Source: a virus | Strand: one strand, 5' to 3' | Length of the DNA: 34,772 nt | IMG/VR virus record: IMGVR_UViG_3300035703_000261 | Coordinates: 1-34,772 of that record | Shown here: in pieces, positions 1 through 5,796 of the stretch | Numbering within the stretch: position 1 is the stretch's first letter | How the letters are laid out: every line of letters starts with the position of its first letter | Translations under genes and position numbers: made by a program | Notes under the pieces: model-generated | The model's database searches: none | Told to the model about the DNA's origin: nothing | The model's input: the letters and a program-made list of their open reading frames with translations, nothing else

Positions 1-1
1 G

Positions 2-157
2 GCGGGCGCCGTGACGTCGACGTCACGCGAGGAGTTGGACAAAACCATCAGCAAAGCGATCGCCCAGGCGCGCATGCTCGGGTTGGCAGAGTTCGCAGCG
101 TCCCTGGTGGACGTGGCCCTGGAATCCTTGGACGGGTTTAAGGAAATCACCGAGTAA
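2..157 (+). CDS. C-terminal fragment of an unidentified protein
   Basis: An open frame enters from the left edge and ends at TAA 155-157, giving 51 visible residues with no start in the window. The visible part is mostly amphipathic helix with mixed charge and ends in an acidic FKEITE tail. No motif is recognisable. A strong stem-loop follows the stop (164-183) and the next gene begins 54 bases later. The frame is judged coding from its clean composition and position; the function is unknown. Confidence 0.6.
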   Translation, partial: AGAVTSTSREELDKTISKAIAQARMLGLAEFAASLVDVALESLDGFKEITE

Positions 158-163
158 GTAACG

Positions 164-183
164 CAGGGGGCGCAAGCCCCCTG
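164..183 (+). terminator. GNRA-capped stem-loop between genes
   Basis: CAGGGGGC (164-171) and GCCCCCTG (176-183) form a perfect 8-bp stem closed by a GCAA tetraloop, six bases after the upstream stop codon. No T tract follows, so it may be an mRNA-stabilising or processing hairpin rather than an intrinsic terminator. Confidence 0.5.
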
Positions 184-211
184 TCCGCCCACTACCCGAA
201 AGGATCGCACC

Positions 212-463
212 ATGAGTACGTCAGACAAAGCCACACGCGACACCGCGCACGCCACCGCCAAAGCTATCCGCGACACGGCGCGCGCCGCACTCGCTAACCT
301 GCATGACGCACAGCAAGCGCTGCTAGATTGTCCCGAAGTTTGCACGCGCGCCAGGGTCAACGTCATACTTGACCTAGACCGCGTCATGCGGTCCGTGTCT
401 CACGCTTTGGCAAAGGCCGAGGTGTCCGCCGAGGACACGATCAACCATTCCTACTTCGGCTAA
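212..463 (+). CDS. Small alanine-rich helical protein, function unknown
   Basis: An 83-residue protein with a good ribosome site (GAAAGGA, about 8 bases upstream of ATG). It is rich in Ala, Asp and Arg with heptad-like spacing, so it is probably a small helical bundle or coiled coil. Two cysteines (LDCPEVCTR) lie in the middle. No signal peptide, membrane segment or known domain is visible. A palindromic terminator follows directly, so it ends a transcription unit shared with the truncated gene to its left. Confidence 0.6.
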   Translation: MSTSDKATRDTAHATAKAIRDTARAALANLHDAQQALLDCPEVCTRARVNVILDLDRVMRSVSHALAKAEVSAEDTINHSYFG

Positions 464-467
464 CCTC

Positions 468-494
468 ATGCGCGGCGATCGCCGCGCATTTCGT
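468..494 (+). terminator. Palindromic intrinsic terminator
   Basis: Bases 468-489 are a perfect 22-bp palindrome centred on GATC, folding into a GC-rich stem, followed by TTTCGT. It starts five bases after the stop codon at 461-463. The short T run makes it a plausible rather than certain rho-independent terminator. Confidence 0.6.
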
Positions 495-562
495 CATAGT
501 AGTCTGACCGCGCGAGAGTGGGAGCGTGAGAGAGCGTGGCAGCGGGGCGGCGAGGGCACCGG

Positions 563-640
563 CATCTAACGCTTAGACCGCAGCGGGCGGGGCACCGGCA
601 TCTAACGGGTAGATCACTATGACAATCTAATCCTTAGAAG
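563..640 (+). repeat. Three degenerate CATCTAA/TTAGAT elements
   Basis: CATCTAACGCTTAGAC (563-578), CATCTAACGGGTAGATC (599-615) and AATCTAATCCTTAGAAG (from 625) resemble the 16-bp palindrome found elsewhere but have altered centres. The first two share the preceding GGCACCGG. They stand directly before an intact core copy at 643-658, so this looks like a decaying or variant tandem cluster. Confidence 0.55.
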
Positions 641-642
641 GC

Positions 643-658
643 GATCTAATCTTAGATG
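643..658 (+). repeat. 16-bp palindrome (family A), copy 1
   Basis: GATCTAATCTTAGATG. It carries the invariant 12-base core TCTAATCTTAGA, with arms TCTAA/TTAGA around a TC centre. It is the fourth element of a local cluster. Confidence 0.85.
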
Positions 659-672
659 CCCCCAGGTCCAAC

Positions 673-695
673 CGCTCACCGCACACTGGTGAGCG
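673..695. repeat. Dyad CGCTCACC-N7-GGTGAGCG, copy 1
   Basis: Perfect 8-bp arms around GCACACT. The surrounding 52 bases (672-724) are repeated with about 80 percent identity at 1261-1313. It could be an operator or a hairpin. Confidence 0.75.
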
Positions 696-731
696 TAACC
701 GCAAAACGGCACGCTGTCAACAGCCCAGGAC

Positions 732-747
732 CATGTAACGCTGAAAC
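732..747 (+). repeat. CATGTAACGCTGAAAC direct repeat, copy 1
   Basis: A 16-base segment repeated exactly at 925-940. An inverted, imperfect copy (GTTTCACCGTTACACC) lies at 1065-1080. Each contains the TGTAACG heptamer that recurs seven times between 734 and 1228, as iterons do. Confidence 0.8.
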
Positions 748-760
748 TTTTTTCGCGTCG

Positions 761-783
761 ATGTAACGCCGCGCGCGTTACAT
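761..783. repeat. Perfect inverted repeat ATGTAACGC-N5-GCGTTACAT
   Basis: Nine-bp perfect arms (761-769 and 775-783) around CGCGC. It combines two head-to-head TGTAACG heptamers into a classic dimer-binding geometry. A candidate operator or initiator site within the iteron-like cluster. Confidence 0.8.
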
Positions 784-924
784 GCTCCAAATTTGTAGTT
801 TTACCGATTTGAGTTGTAGTTTTATCAAAGATTGACGTTTTTGGCCCGTCAGCATAGGGGGTAACCCGTAAGAAATGCATGTAGCAGTAGTAGTAGTAAC
901 CCTATAAAATAAATAAATAAAGAG

Positions 925-940
925 CATGTAACGCTGAAAC
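925..940 (+). repeat. CATGTAACGCTGAAAC direct repeat, copy 2
   Basis: Exact copy of 732-747. It sits immediately downstream of the AT-rich tract ATAAAATAAATAAATAAAG (904-922), the arrangement expected of an iteron next to a DNA-unwinding element. Confidence 0.8.
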
Positions 941-1261
941 GCGGTTTTTAGTGAACGGCGCCGAAAATCCGTTTTTTCGGGTACCAGTTCTCCAAAACAT
1001 TTTCTCTGTATGCCAAAAACAGGTCTCACATTCTGGTTTTACGCGCATACTACCCTGGAGCCCCGTTTCACCGTTACACCCCGCCAAATCGCAACGATTT
1101 TAACGATTATGTAAGTGCCCCCTAACGTCACATCCCAACATTCACGTCATTTCCGCGTAACGCCAACCCCCCTGCGCCCGTTACGCCCATTTCGTTACAT
1201 CGACCCCCCTCCGCGTAACAGCGTTACATCCCCCTCGTTAACCCTTACGTTTTCGTCTACC

Positions 1262-1284
1262 CGCTCACCGCGCACTGGTGAGCG
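1262..1284. repeat. Dyad CGCTCACC-N7-GGTGAGCG, copy 2
   Basis: Perfect 8-bp arms around GCGCACT, the second copy of the 673-695 element. The flanks are also duplicated, including a CTGTCAAC motif downstream of both copies. Confidence 0.75.
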
Positions 1285-1330
1285 TACCCGCGAAAGCCCC
1301 TGCTGTCAACCCCTTTTTAATCTTTTTTCC

Positions 1331-1346
1331 CTTTACATTTGTCAAG
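1331..1346 (+). repeat. 16-bp palindrome (family B), copy 1
   Basis: CTTTACATTTGTCAAG, one mismatch from the 7-2-7 palindrome CTTGACA-TT-TGTCAAG. First of four copies upstream of the HTH gene. Confidence 0.8.
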
Positions 1347-1375
1347 CTCCGTTTCCTCGTTTCGGACCCCCTACA

Positions 1376-1391
1376 CTTGACATTTGTCAAT
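1376..1391 (+). repeat. 16-bp palindrome (family B), copy 2
   Basis: CTTGACATTTGTCAAT. It abuts family A copy 2 (1392-1407) with no intervening base and starts 45 bp after copy 1. Confidence 0.8.
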
Positions 1392-1407
1392 CATCTAATC
1401 TTAGATG
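1392..1407 (+). repeat. 16-bp palindrome (family A), copy 2, inside family B array
   Basis: CATCTAATCTTAGATG, a perfect 7-2-7 palindrome. It is bracketed by family B copies at 1376-1391 (touching) and 1409-1424 (one base away), forming a 49-bp composite element. Confidence 0.9.
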
Positions 1408-1408
1408 C

Positions 1409-1424
1409 CTTTACATTTGTCAAG
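1409..1424 (+). repeat. 16-bp palindrome (family B), copy 3
   Basis: CTTTACATTTGTCAAG, identical to copy 1 and 33 bp after copy 2. Confidence 0.8.
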
Positions 1425-1452
1425 CCACCTTAATCCCCTCAACCCTCGTATA

Positions 1453-1468
1453 CTTGACGTTTGTCAAG
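1453..1468 (+). repeat. 16-bp palindrome (family B), copy 4
   Basis: CTTGACGTTTGTCAAG, 44 bp after copy 3 and 28 bp before the start codon of the HTH gene, a natural position for autogenous repression. Confidence 0.8.
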
Positions 1469-1495
1469 CCTCCACCACTCCCCACCCCCACCACT

Positions 1496-1750
1496 ATGAC
1501 GTCCCTCCCCGACCCCCGCCTCTCCGCCGTTCTCTCCACCCTTGCAGATCTCGCCGCTTCCTCTCCCCGCTCCCGCCACGCCGACCGCGACGCCTCCATC
1601 CTCGCCCTACTCCGCCAGGGTTTCACCTATGCCGCCATCGGGGATCGGTACGGCATCAGCCGACAGCGCGTAAAACAGATCGCGCTTCGCCACGGAATCA
1701 CCTCCAAACAGGCCCGTGCTGTGCTGCGAGACCGACTCCTAAACACTTGA
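1496..1750 (+). CDS. Small sigma-region-4-like helix-turn-helix regulator
   Basis: An 84-residue protein starting at ATG 1496. The frame is open further upstream, but that part runs through the palindrome array and is very proline/serine-rich, so the longer form is unlikely. Residues about 42-62 (FTYAAIGDRYGISRQRVKQI) match the HTH of sigma70 region 4.2, which recognises the -35 hexamer. No other sigma region is present, so it cannot be a full sigma factor. It is more likely a repressor, activator or anti-sigma-type regulator built on this fold. No good Shine-Dalgarno is visible before the start. Four 16-bp palindromes containing TTGACA or TTTACA half sites lie upstream and a fifth overlaps the stop codon, which suggests autoregulation (inference). 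Unrelated HTH families are possible but fit less well. Confidence 0.7.
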   Translation: MTSLPDPRLSAVLSTLADLAASSPRSRHADRDASILALLRQGFTYAAIGDRYGISRQRVKQIALRHGITSKQARAVLRDRLLNT

Positions 1751-1761
1751 CAAATGTCAAG
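1746..1761 (-). repeat. 16-bp palindrome (family B), copy 5, inverted
   Basis: CTTGACAAATGTCAAG, the reverse complement of the perfect family B sequence. It overlaps the stop codon of the HTH gene (1748-1750) and supplies the -35 box of a promoter reading right. Confidence 0.85.
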
Positions 1762-1775
1762 CTTTCAGGCATAAT
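1747..1775 (+). promoter_or_regulatory. Consensus sigma70 promoter overlapping family B operator
   Basis: TTGACA (1747-1752), a spacer of exactly 17 bases, then CATAAT (1770-1775; five of six consensus). Predicted transcription starts near 1782 and runs into the 800-base gene-poor region and toward the gene at 2585. The family B palindrome covers the -35 box and part of the spacer, so a bound dimer would block RNA polymerase. The box match is directly visible; regulation is inferred. Confidence 0.65.
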
Positions 1776-1918
1776 AAAGGCTCAGTTGGAATTCGCCCAC
1801 AATTCCCACCCCGAGTGACAGTCGTGTGTGCAGTGCCTAGCGGCGCTGCCCTTCGGTGGCCCTGACCCTAGCGGGCAGGCAACGTAGCGTTCTTTTACAA
1901 CCCATCCGGCCAGTCCGC

Positions 1919-1934
1919 CATCTAAGATTAGATG
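1919..1934 (-). repeat. 16-bp palindrome (family A), copy 3, inverted
   Basis: CATCTAAGATTAGATG. The arms are perfect and the GA centre shows this copy is in the opposite orientation. A half site ACATCTAAG follows at about 1940-1948. Confidence 0.85.
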
Positions 1935-2315
1935 TTCCAAACATCTAAGCAACAGGTAGCGGGCACACCAAACCGCCGCTGCTATAGAAGCAGAAGCACC
2001 ATAGGCAGACAGCATGAGAAGACCATGGTGGACGATTCGGCGGGTTTGGGTATGCCTCTGTGTGTCCGCGTCGTCGACACACATGCACACGACTGCGGCA
2101 CAGGATGCGTGCCCCGCTATGCGGGACTACGCCGAGTGCCTATACGTTGCGTAACGTACCCAACCCTGCGGGATCCGCACACCCACGCCATGCCATGACC
2201 CCTCCCTGTGCGAGAAGGCGTCCGGTAGCCAGTCCGGGACATCAAGTGGAGTAGCGCCATAGGCCAGAGCCAAGCGCGCGAAAGCAAGATGTCAAGCCAA
2301 CGCAAGGTGCCGAAG

Positions 2316-2339
2316 CCCCCGTCTAATCTTAGATGGGGG
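2316..2339 (+). repeat. Family A palindrome (copy 4) extended by C5/G5 arms
   Basis: Family A core at 2320-2335 (CGTCTAATCTTAGATG), flanked by CCCCC (2316-2320) and GGGGG (2335-2339). As RNA the whole block pairs as one stem with a single G-U wobble. No T run follows, so it is not an obvious terminator. Confidence 0.75.
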
Positions 2340-2584
2340 TGGGGCGGGAACCTATGCCGGGAAACCGGTATGTTCCCTTGGTAGTGGAGCCGCAGCAATG
2401 CGGGAGATGCCACTACGACAACCCCTATCGCACCAGACAAACCCAAGCACGTACGCCAAAACGTAAGTAGGGATCCGGGCCCAACACATAAGCCCGGGCG
2501 AGACTACTGGCAGTTCCCGAGAAATCGGGGGCTATCTCATGCGCCCCGTATCGGACGCATGAACCTAGCCTAAAAGGAAAAACC

Positions 2585-3007
2585 ATGGATACAGCACTTG
2601 CCCGTCGCGTCATTCGATCGCTCACGCCCTATGCGTTCTCGCTTGAGGATGTTGCGTTCGCTAAGCAGTTGTTCTCCACGCTCACGGGGGACGAGTTCAA
2701 GCCCCTGCGGGATGCGCCGATCGAGGTCGTCACGACCGAGCACGAGAACGACACGCTCAACATCGGTGCGTACTGCATGCAGGCTACCTTGGAGGAGATC
2801 AAGACTGTGGCCGGGCCCCGGTGGGGCAAGGTGTTCAGCGTGAGTACGTTCGAGCAGATCCCGGCTACGTACGACGAGCCCGGGGATGTAGTGGACTCCC
2901 CCGTCGGGGACTCCGACCACCTGTACGGGGCGCTGAACCTGATCGCCCTGCACGAGATGCAGCAATACCTCAAAGCCGCGCGGTATTCGATCGCCGTGCC
3001 CCGCTGA
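2585..3007 (+). CDS. Hypothetical phage protein, 140 aa
   Basis: Starts at ATG 2585 behind AAGGA (about 2573-2577), the first clear ribosome site after the leader region. The protein is acidic (aspartate-rich middle, GDVVDSPVGDSD), has helical ends, and shows no membrane segment or known motif. A family A palindrome follows three bases after its stop. It heads the accessory gene block; its role is unknown. Confidence 0.65.
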   Translation: MDTALARRVIRSLTPYAFSLEDVAFAKQLFSTLTGDEFKPLRDAPIEVVTTEHENDTLNIGAYCMQATLEEIKTVAGPRWGKVFSVSTFEQIPATYDEPGDVVDSPVGDSDHLYGALNLIALHEMQQYLKAARYSIAVPR

Positions 3008-3009
3008 CA

Positions 3010-3025
3010 CATCTAATCTTAGAAG
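3010..3025 (+). repeat. 16-bp palindrome (family A), copy 5, fused to a ribosome site
   Basis: CATCTAATCTTAGAAG. The core is intact, but the right arm merges into the GAAGGAG ribosome site (3022-3028) of the gene at 3035. Confidence 0.85.
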
Positions 3026-3034
3026 GAGAAAACC

Positions 3035-3352
3035 ATGCGAACCACCAACCGAGCCATCCTGCAACGCAAGTGGGACAACCTGCGCAAGAACAAGGAGTCG
3101 ATGGAACGACTTATCTTGGAACTCATGGCGAACCCCGCCACCGAGCCCGAGCATCTGGCCCAAGCGCATGCCATGTACGCCAACATCACGATACAGATCA
3201 GCGAGATCAGCGTTCGTGTGAGCAACGCCATGCGAGGCGTAGGGGAGAAAAGTTCGACGTACGCCTGTGTCTGCGGGTGCACCGAGCCACCCATTAAACC
3301 GATCGACCACCCGTCCGTGTACGAGTCATGCCCCAACTGCGGCATGGTGTGA
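3035..3352 (+). CDS. Coiled-coil protein with C-terminal zinc ribbon
   Basis: A 105-residue protein with a strong AAGGAG ribosome site ending 6 bases before ATG 3035. Residues about 8-68 form a charged helix likely to be a coiled coil. The C-terminus carries C78, C80, C82 and C99, C102 (CVCGC and CPNC), a compact zinc ribbon. Small zinc-ribbon proteins often contact nucleic acid or RNA polymerase, but no partner can be named. It is the first gene of a two-gene cassette with 3363-3581 and is preceded by a family A palindrome. Confidence 0.65.
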   Translation: MRTTNRAILQRKWDNLRKNKESMERLILELMANPATEPEHLAQAHAMYANITIQISEISVRVSNAMRGVGEKSSTYACVCGCTEPPIKPIDHPSVYESCPNCGMV

Positions 3353-3362
3353 AGGAGCAAGC

Positions 3363-3581
3363 ATGAACACACCCCTGTGCCGCATCTGCGGCTATGAGAT
3401 CGACCCGCCCGAGCGAGCGCGCATCAAATCCATCTGTCTGGACTGCGGTGACAAGGCCGCAAGGCAGGAGCGCAAGGGGTGGTGCATCCTCACGCCTCAC
3501 AAACAAGGGGCGATGTTCTTCACCGCCGAGCATGCCCGTGAGGCAGCGCGAGGTATCAACACCAAGTATCAACCCGTGTAA
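3363..3581 (+). CDS. Small DksA/TraR-like zinc-finger protein
   Basis: A 72-residue protein. The ATG at 3363 is chosen because GAAGGAGC precedes it by a few bases; the frame is open further upstream without support. C6-x2-C9 and C25-x2-C28 (CRICG, CLDCG), separated by 15 residues, resemble the DksA/TraR zinc finger, where the usual gap is 17. The acidic coiled-coil tip of true DksA is absent, so it is at most a finger-only relative. The C-terminal half has a TPHKQGAMFF segment that is not recognised. It may modulate host transcription (inference). Confidence 0.6.
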   Translation: MNTPLCRICGYEIDPPERARIKSICLDCGDKAARQERKGWCILTPHKQGAMFFTAEHAREAARGINTKYQPV

Positions 3582-3586
3582 CCCAC

Positions 3587-3602
3587 CATCTAATCTTAGA
3601 TG
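3587..3602 (+). repeat. 16-bp palindrome (family A), copy 6
   Basis: A perfect CATCTAATCTTAGATG in the 42-base gap between 3581 and 3624, six bases after the stop codon. The ATG within its right end (3600-3602) is in frame with the downstream gene but lacks a ribosome site. Confidence 0.9.
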
Positions 3603-3623
3603 CCACAACCCAAGGAGAAAACC

Positions 3624-4385
3624 ATGAACACCTATGCAGCAATGCAACTTCACATCGACCGCCATGCATACAAGCGCGGGGCGAACAAAGGCGCTGCTCC
3701 GCTCGATGCCTCACGTCGTAGCCGCAACCACGAGACGGTGCGCAAACTGGCTAACGGCAACATGGCCGTGCGCTTCCACCAAACCGACGTGCTCGTCGTC
3801 CAACCCGACGGTACGTTCACCATCAACTGCAACGATTGGTTCGACTCCTCCACTACACGCGCGTGCATCAACGACGCGTTTCGCAAATTCTTCCCCTTCG
3901 GTGCGTCCGTCTACAACGCAAGCAAGTTCAGCAAGACGCAAAAGGTCGTGTGCATCAAGGGCGCGGAGTACCGCTACTATGACGGGATCACGTTCGATGC
4001 AGAGGGCAAGATAACCTCCGAACTCAAGCCGTTCGAAGCTAAACGCATCGACAAGAGCGAGACCAAGGCGTTCCACAACGGCATGGTGGAGTCCGGGTTC
4101 AAGGATATGTTCAAGCTGCTGCATGCCACGATCACACCCGAGCATGAAGGCGTGTCGACCCCCATCCGAGGCGCCCGAGGGTATCCCTCATGGCTGCGCG
4201 ATTCGCTGACAGACAAAGACTGTGCGGACGTGTGGCCCAACATCGTGCGTCAGTTTGCGTTTGGGACGAACTACGACTGGACCCTCAAGGGGTGGGTCGA
4301 TGCCAAGCTCACGCCCCAAGAGACATGGGCCAAGCTCATGACCACTGCAAAGGAGGATCTGTACGAAACAGTCATCGCCAAGTAA
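3624..4385 (+). CDS. Conserved phage protein of unknown function, 253 aa
   Basis: The start ATG 3624 has AAGGAG (3611-3616) at good distance. The alternative in-frame ATG at 3600 lies inside the palindrome and has no ribosome site. The section about residues 42-70 (MAVRFHQTDVLVVQPDGTF, then NDWFDSSTTRACIND) resembles a widespread phage protein family of unknown function in which a beta-rich H-x-TD-hhxh-xPDG segment is conserved (recalled, not checked). No catalytic motif or membrane segment is visible. It forms a one-gene cassette bounded by family A palindromes. Confidence 0.7.
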   Translation: MNTYAAMQLHIDRHAYKRGANKGAAPLDASRRSRNHETVRKLANGNMAVRFHQTDVLVVQPDGTFTINCNDWFDSSTTRACINDAFRKFFPFGASVYNASKFSKTQKVVCIKGAEYRYYDGITFDAEGKITSELKPFEAKRIDKSETKAFHNGMVESGFKDMFKLLHATITPEHEGVSTPIRGARGYPSWLRDSLTDKDCADVWPNIVRQFAFGTNYDWTLKGWVDAKLTPQETWAKLMTTAKEDLYETVIAK

Positions 4386-4422
4386 ACCCGCTGTAAGTCA
4401 ACACATCAACAATCCAGTTTCC

Positions 4423-4438
4423 CATCTAATCTTAGAAA
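4423..4438 (+). repeat. 16-bp palindrome (family A), copy 7
   Basis: CATCTAATCTTAGAAA, eight bases before the ATG of the AAA+ ATPase gene. The intact core is followed by AGAAAG, the only purine-rich ribosome-site candidate for that gene. Confidence 0.85.
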
Positions 4439-4445
4439 GCCAATC

Positions 4446-5516
4446 ATGCGTACTCTCAAAGTCAATCTGAATCAAGCTGCTTCCGTCATCCGTGCCGTTG
4501 GCACCACCAACACCGTGATCCTGCGGGGTCAACCCGGGGTAGGCAAGTCAGCAATCCTGACCATGCTCGCCAAGGAACTGCCCGACTACATCCCGTGCTA
4601 CATCGACGTAGCCAACCTCGACCTGGGTGACCTGGGCATGCCCGTGATTGACCGTGAGACCATGGTTACCAACTACGCACCAAACGCCCGCTTCGGGCTG
4701 AGCCGGACCAACAAGCGCCCCCTGCTCATCATGCTCGACGAGTTGGGCAAGGCGTCCCGCCCTGTGCTCAACATGCTGCTGCCCCTCGTCAACGAGCATC
4801 GCATCGCTGACGTGGCGCTGCCCACGGGCTCCATCGTGCTCGCAACGACCAACCTCGACACCGACGGTGTGGGCGACAACATCCCGGCACATGCCTACAA
4901 CCGCATGACTGAACTCGTGATCGCCAACCCCACTGCGGACGAATGGCTGCACTGGGCGTCGGACAACGACATTGCCCCCGAGATCATGGCATTCGTCAAG
5001 CAAAACCCCGAGGTGATGACGTGCTACACCGACCTCCCCGCCAAGGACAAGAACCCGTACATCTTCAATCCGTTGACGGGCAACACTCGCACCTTCTGCT
5101 CGCCGCGTTCGCTTGAGCGTGCGTCGTACATCACCAAGCAGCGTGGCGCTTTGGGCGACGCATTCCTCCCTGCCCTGGCGGGCACGATCGGAGAGTCTGC
5201 GGCGCAACTCATGGTGGCCCTGGTCAATCTAGCTGACACGCTGCCCCTGTACGAGAACATCGTCAAGGATCCGCATAAGACCAAAGTCCCCAAGGGAGAT
5301 GCAGTGGGTGCCATGTTCATCCTGGCCTTCATGCTTGCCAACCGAGTGAGCGAAGACGACCTCGATGCAGTGATGGTGTACGCCGAGCGTATTCCCTCGT
5401 TCGAAGCTTACTCGCTGTTCGTCTCATCCCTGGCAGGCAATCGCTCCAAGGTGGGCATGGCATGCAAGAACCGCAAGTTCACCGCTGCCGCTGCGAAGTT
5501 GGGCAAGTATTTCTGA
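4446..5516 (+). CDS. MoxR/CobS-like AAA+ ATPase
   Basis: A 356-residue ATPase of the MoxR/CobS type. Walker A is GQPGVGKS (28-35), Walker B LLIMLDEL (D98, E99), sensor 1 VLATTN (N136), and NRMTEL around R153 is the arginine-finger position. MoxR ATPases form hexameric rings that remodel partners together with a VWA-domain protein; CobS does the same with CobT in cobaltochelatase. Here a VWA protein (6431) and a DUF3150-like protein (8511) follow within 5 kb, so the three probably act as one remodelling machine. Its target in phage infection is unknown. The ribosome site is weak and embedded in the flank of the family A palindrome, hinting at control there. Confidence 0.85.
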   Translation: MRTLKVNLNQAASVIRAVGTTNTVILRGQPGVGKSAILTMLAKELPDYIPCYIDVANLDLGDLGMPVIDRETMVTNYAPNARFGLSRTNKRPLLIMLDELGKASRPVLNMLLPLVNEHRIADVALPTGSIVLATTNLDTDGVGDNIPAHAYNRMTELVIANPTADEWLHWASDNDIAPEIMAFVKQNPEVMTCYTDLPAKDKNPYIFNPLTGNTRTFCSPRSLERASYITKQRGALGDAFLPALAGTIGESAAQLMVALVNLADTLPLYENIVKDPHKTKVPKGDAVGAMFILAFMLANRVSEDDLDAVMVYAERIPSFEAYSLFVSSLAGNRSKVGMACKNRKFTAAAAKLGKYF

Positions 5517-5526
5517 AGGGGCAGTG

Positions 5527-5796
5527 ATGAGCCACTACAAACGACTGCGGACGAGAGACCAAGGCGAGGTCATCGTCGTGCCCTACATACCCGACGGGGC
5601 GTTGTCTCCGAAGTACCCGAGGTGCAACTTCTGCCTTGGCAATTCCGATTTCGAGCGCCCTGACACCGACCCGGACCAACTCTGCATAGATTTCGCGTGC
5701 GCAGTGCATCAAGGCATTGCTATCTACCGACACGAACTCCCCGAGTACCGGGCACGGCGCACGGTGGCAAAGATCAACAGCGCAGGAGAAGCCTGA
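5527..5796 (+). CDS. Small zinc-binding protein, paralogue 1
   Basis: An 89-residue protein. ATG 5527 is preferred over GTG 5524; AAGGGG lies about six bases upstream. It has CNFC, a later cysteine pair (CIDFAC), and the ending IYRHELPEYRARR. The next gene encodes the same architecture, so the two arose by tandem duplication. The cysteines suggest a zinc knuckle. No enzymatic motif is seen. It starts 10 bases after the ATPase gene and its stop overlaps the next start (TGATG), so the genes are translationally coupled. Confidence 0.7.
   Translation: MSHYKRLRTRDQGEVIVVPYIPDGALSPKYPRCNFCLGNSDFERPDTDPDQLCIDFACAVHQGIAIYRHELPEYRARRTVAKINSAGEA

Larger units (their letters stand above)
490..1495. other. 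Gene-free repeat region; candidate origin/control region
   Basis: About 1 kb with no convincing gene. Open frames here lack ribosome sites and have low-complexity or frame-shadow composition. The region holds degenerate CATCTAA..TTAGAT elements (563-640), two copies of a dyad-containing segment (672-724 and 1261-1313), seven TGTAACG/CGTTACA heptamers (734-1228), an AT-rich tract (902-924), a tandem TTGTAGTTTTA pair 21 bp apart (793-803, 814-824), and four CTTGACATTTGTCAAG-type palindromes (1331-1468). Such clustering is typical of phage replication origins or operator arrays. Which one applies here is inference. Confidence 0.6.
1776..2584 (+). other. Gene-poor, dyad-rich leader or ncRNA region
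   Basis: About 800 bases without a convincing gene. Open frames on both strands lack ribosome sites and recognisable motifs. Inverted repeats seen: family A palindrome 1919-1934; TGTGTGTC/GACACACA 2059-2066/2076-2083; CCCGC/GCGGG 2113-2125; TACGTT/AACGTA 2143-2158; a hairpin including family A at 2316-2339; CCGGGC/GCCCGG 2475-2480/2492-2497; TCATGCG/CGCATGA 2537-2543/2556-2562. With a promoter at its left end it may be a long structured leader or a non-coding RNA. No tRNA T-loop signature was found. Confidence 0.5.

Noticed and set aside
832-858. TTGACG...CATAGG promoter candidate
   Set aside because: Spacer of only 15 bases and a poor -10 box; no gene follows at a sensible distance.
1115-1495. 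In-frame N-terminal extension of the HTH gene
   Set aside because: Runs through the operator array, is Pro/Ser/Thr-rich and has no ribosome site; ATG 1496 gives a compact HTH protein.
1782-2254. Several open frames of 60-100 codons on both strands of the leader region
   Set aside because: They overlap one another, lack ribosome sites, are rich in Arg/His/Cys and span inverted repeats.
2570-3310. A 246-codon minus-strand frame
   Set aside because: Antisense to two genes that have good ribosome sites; no recognisable motif.
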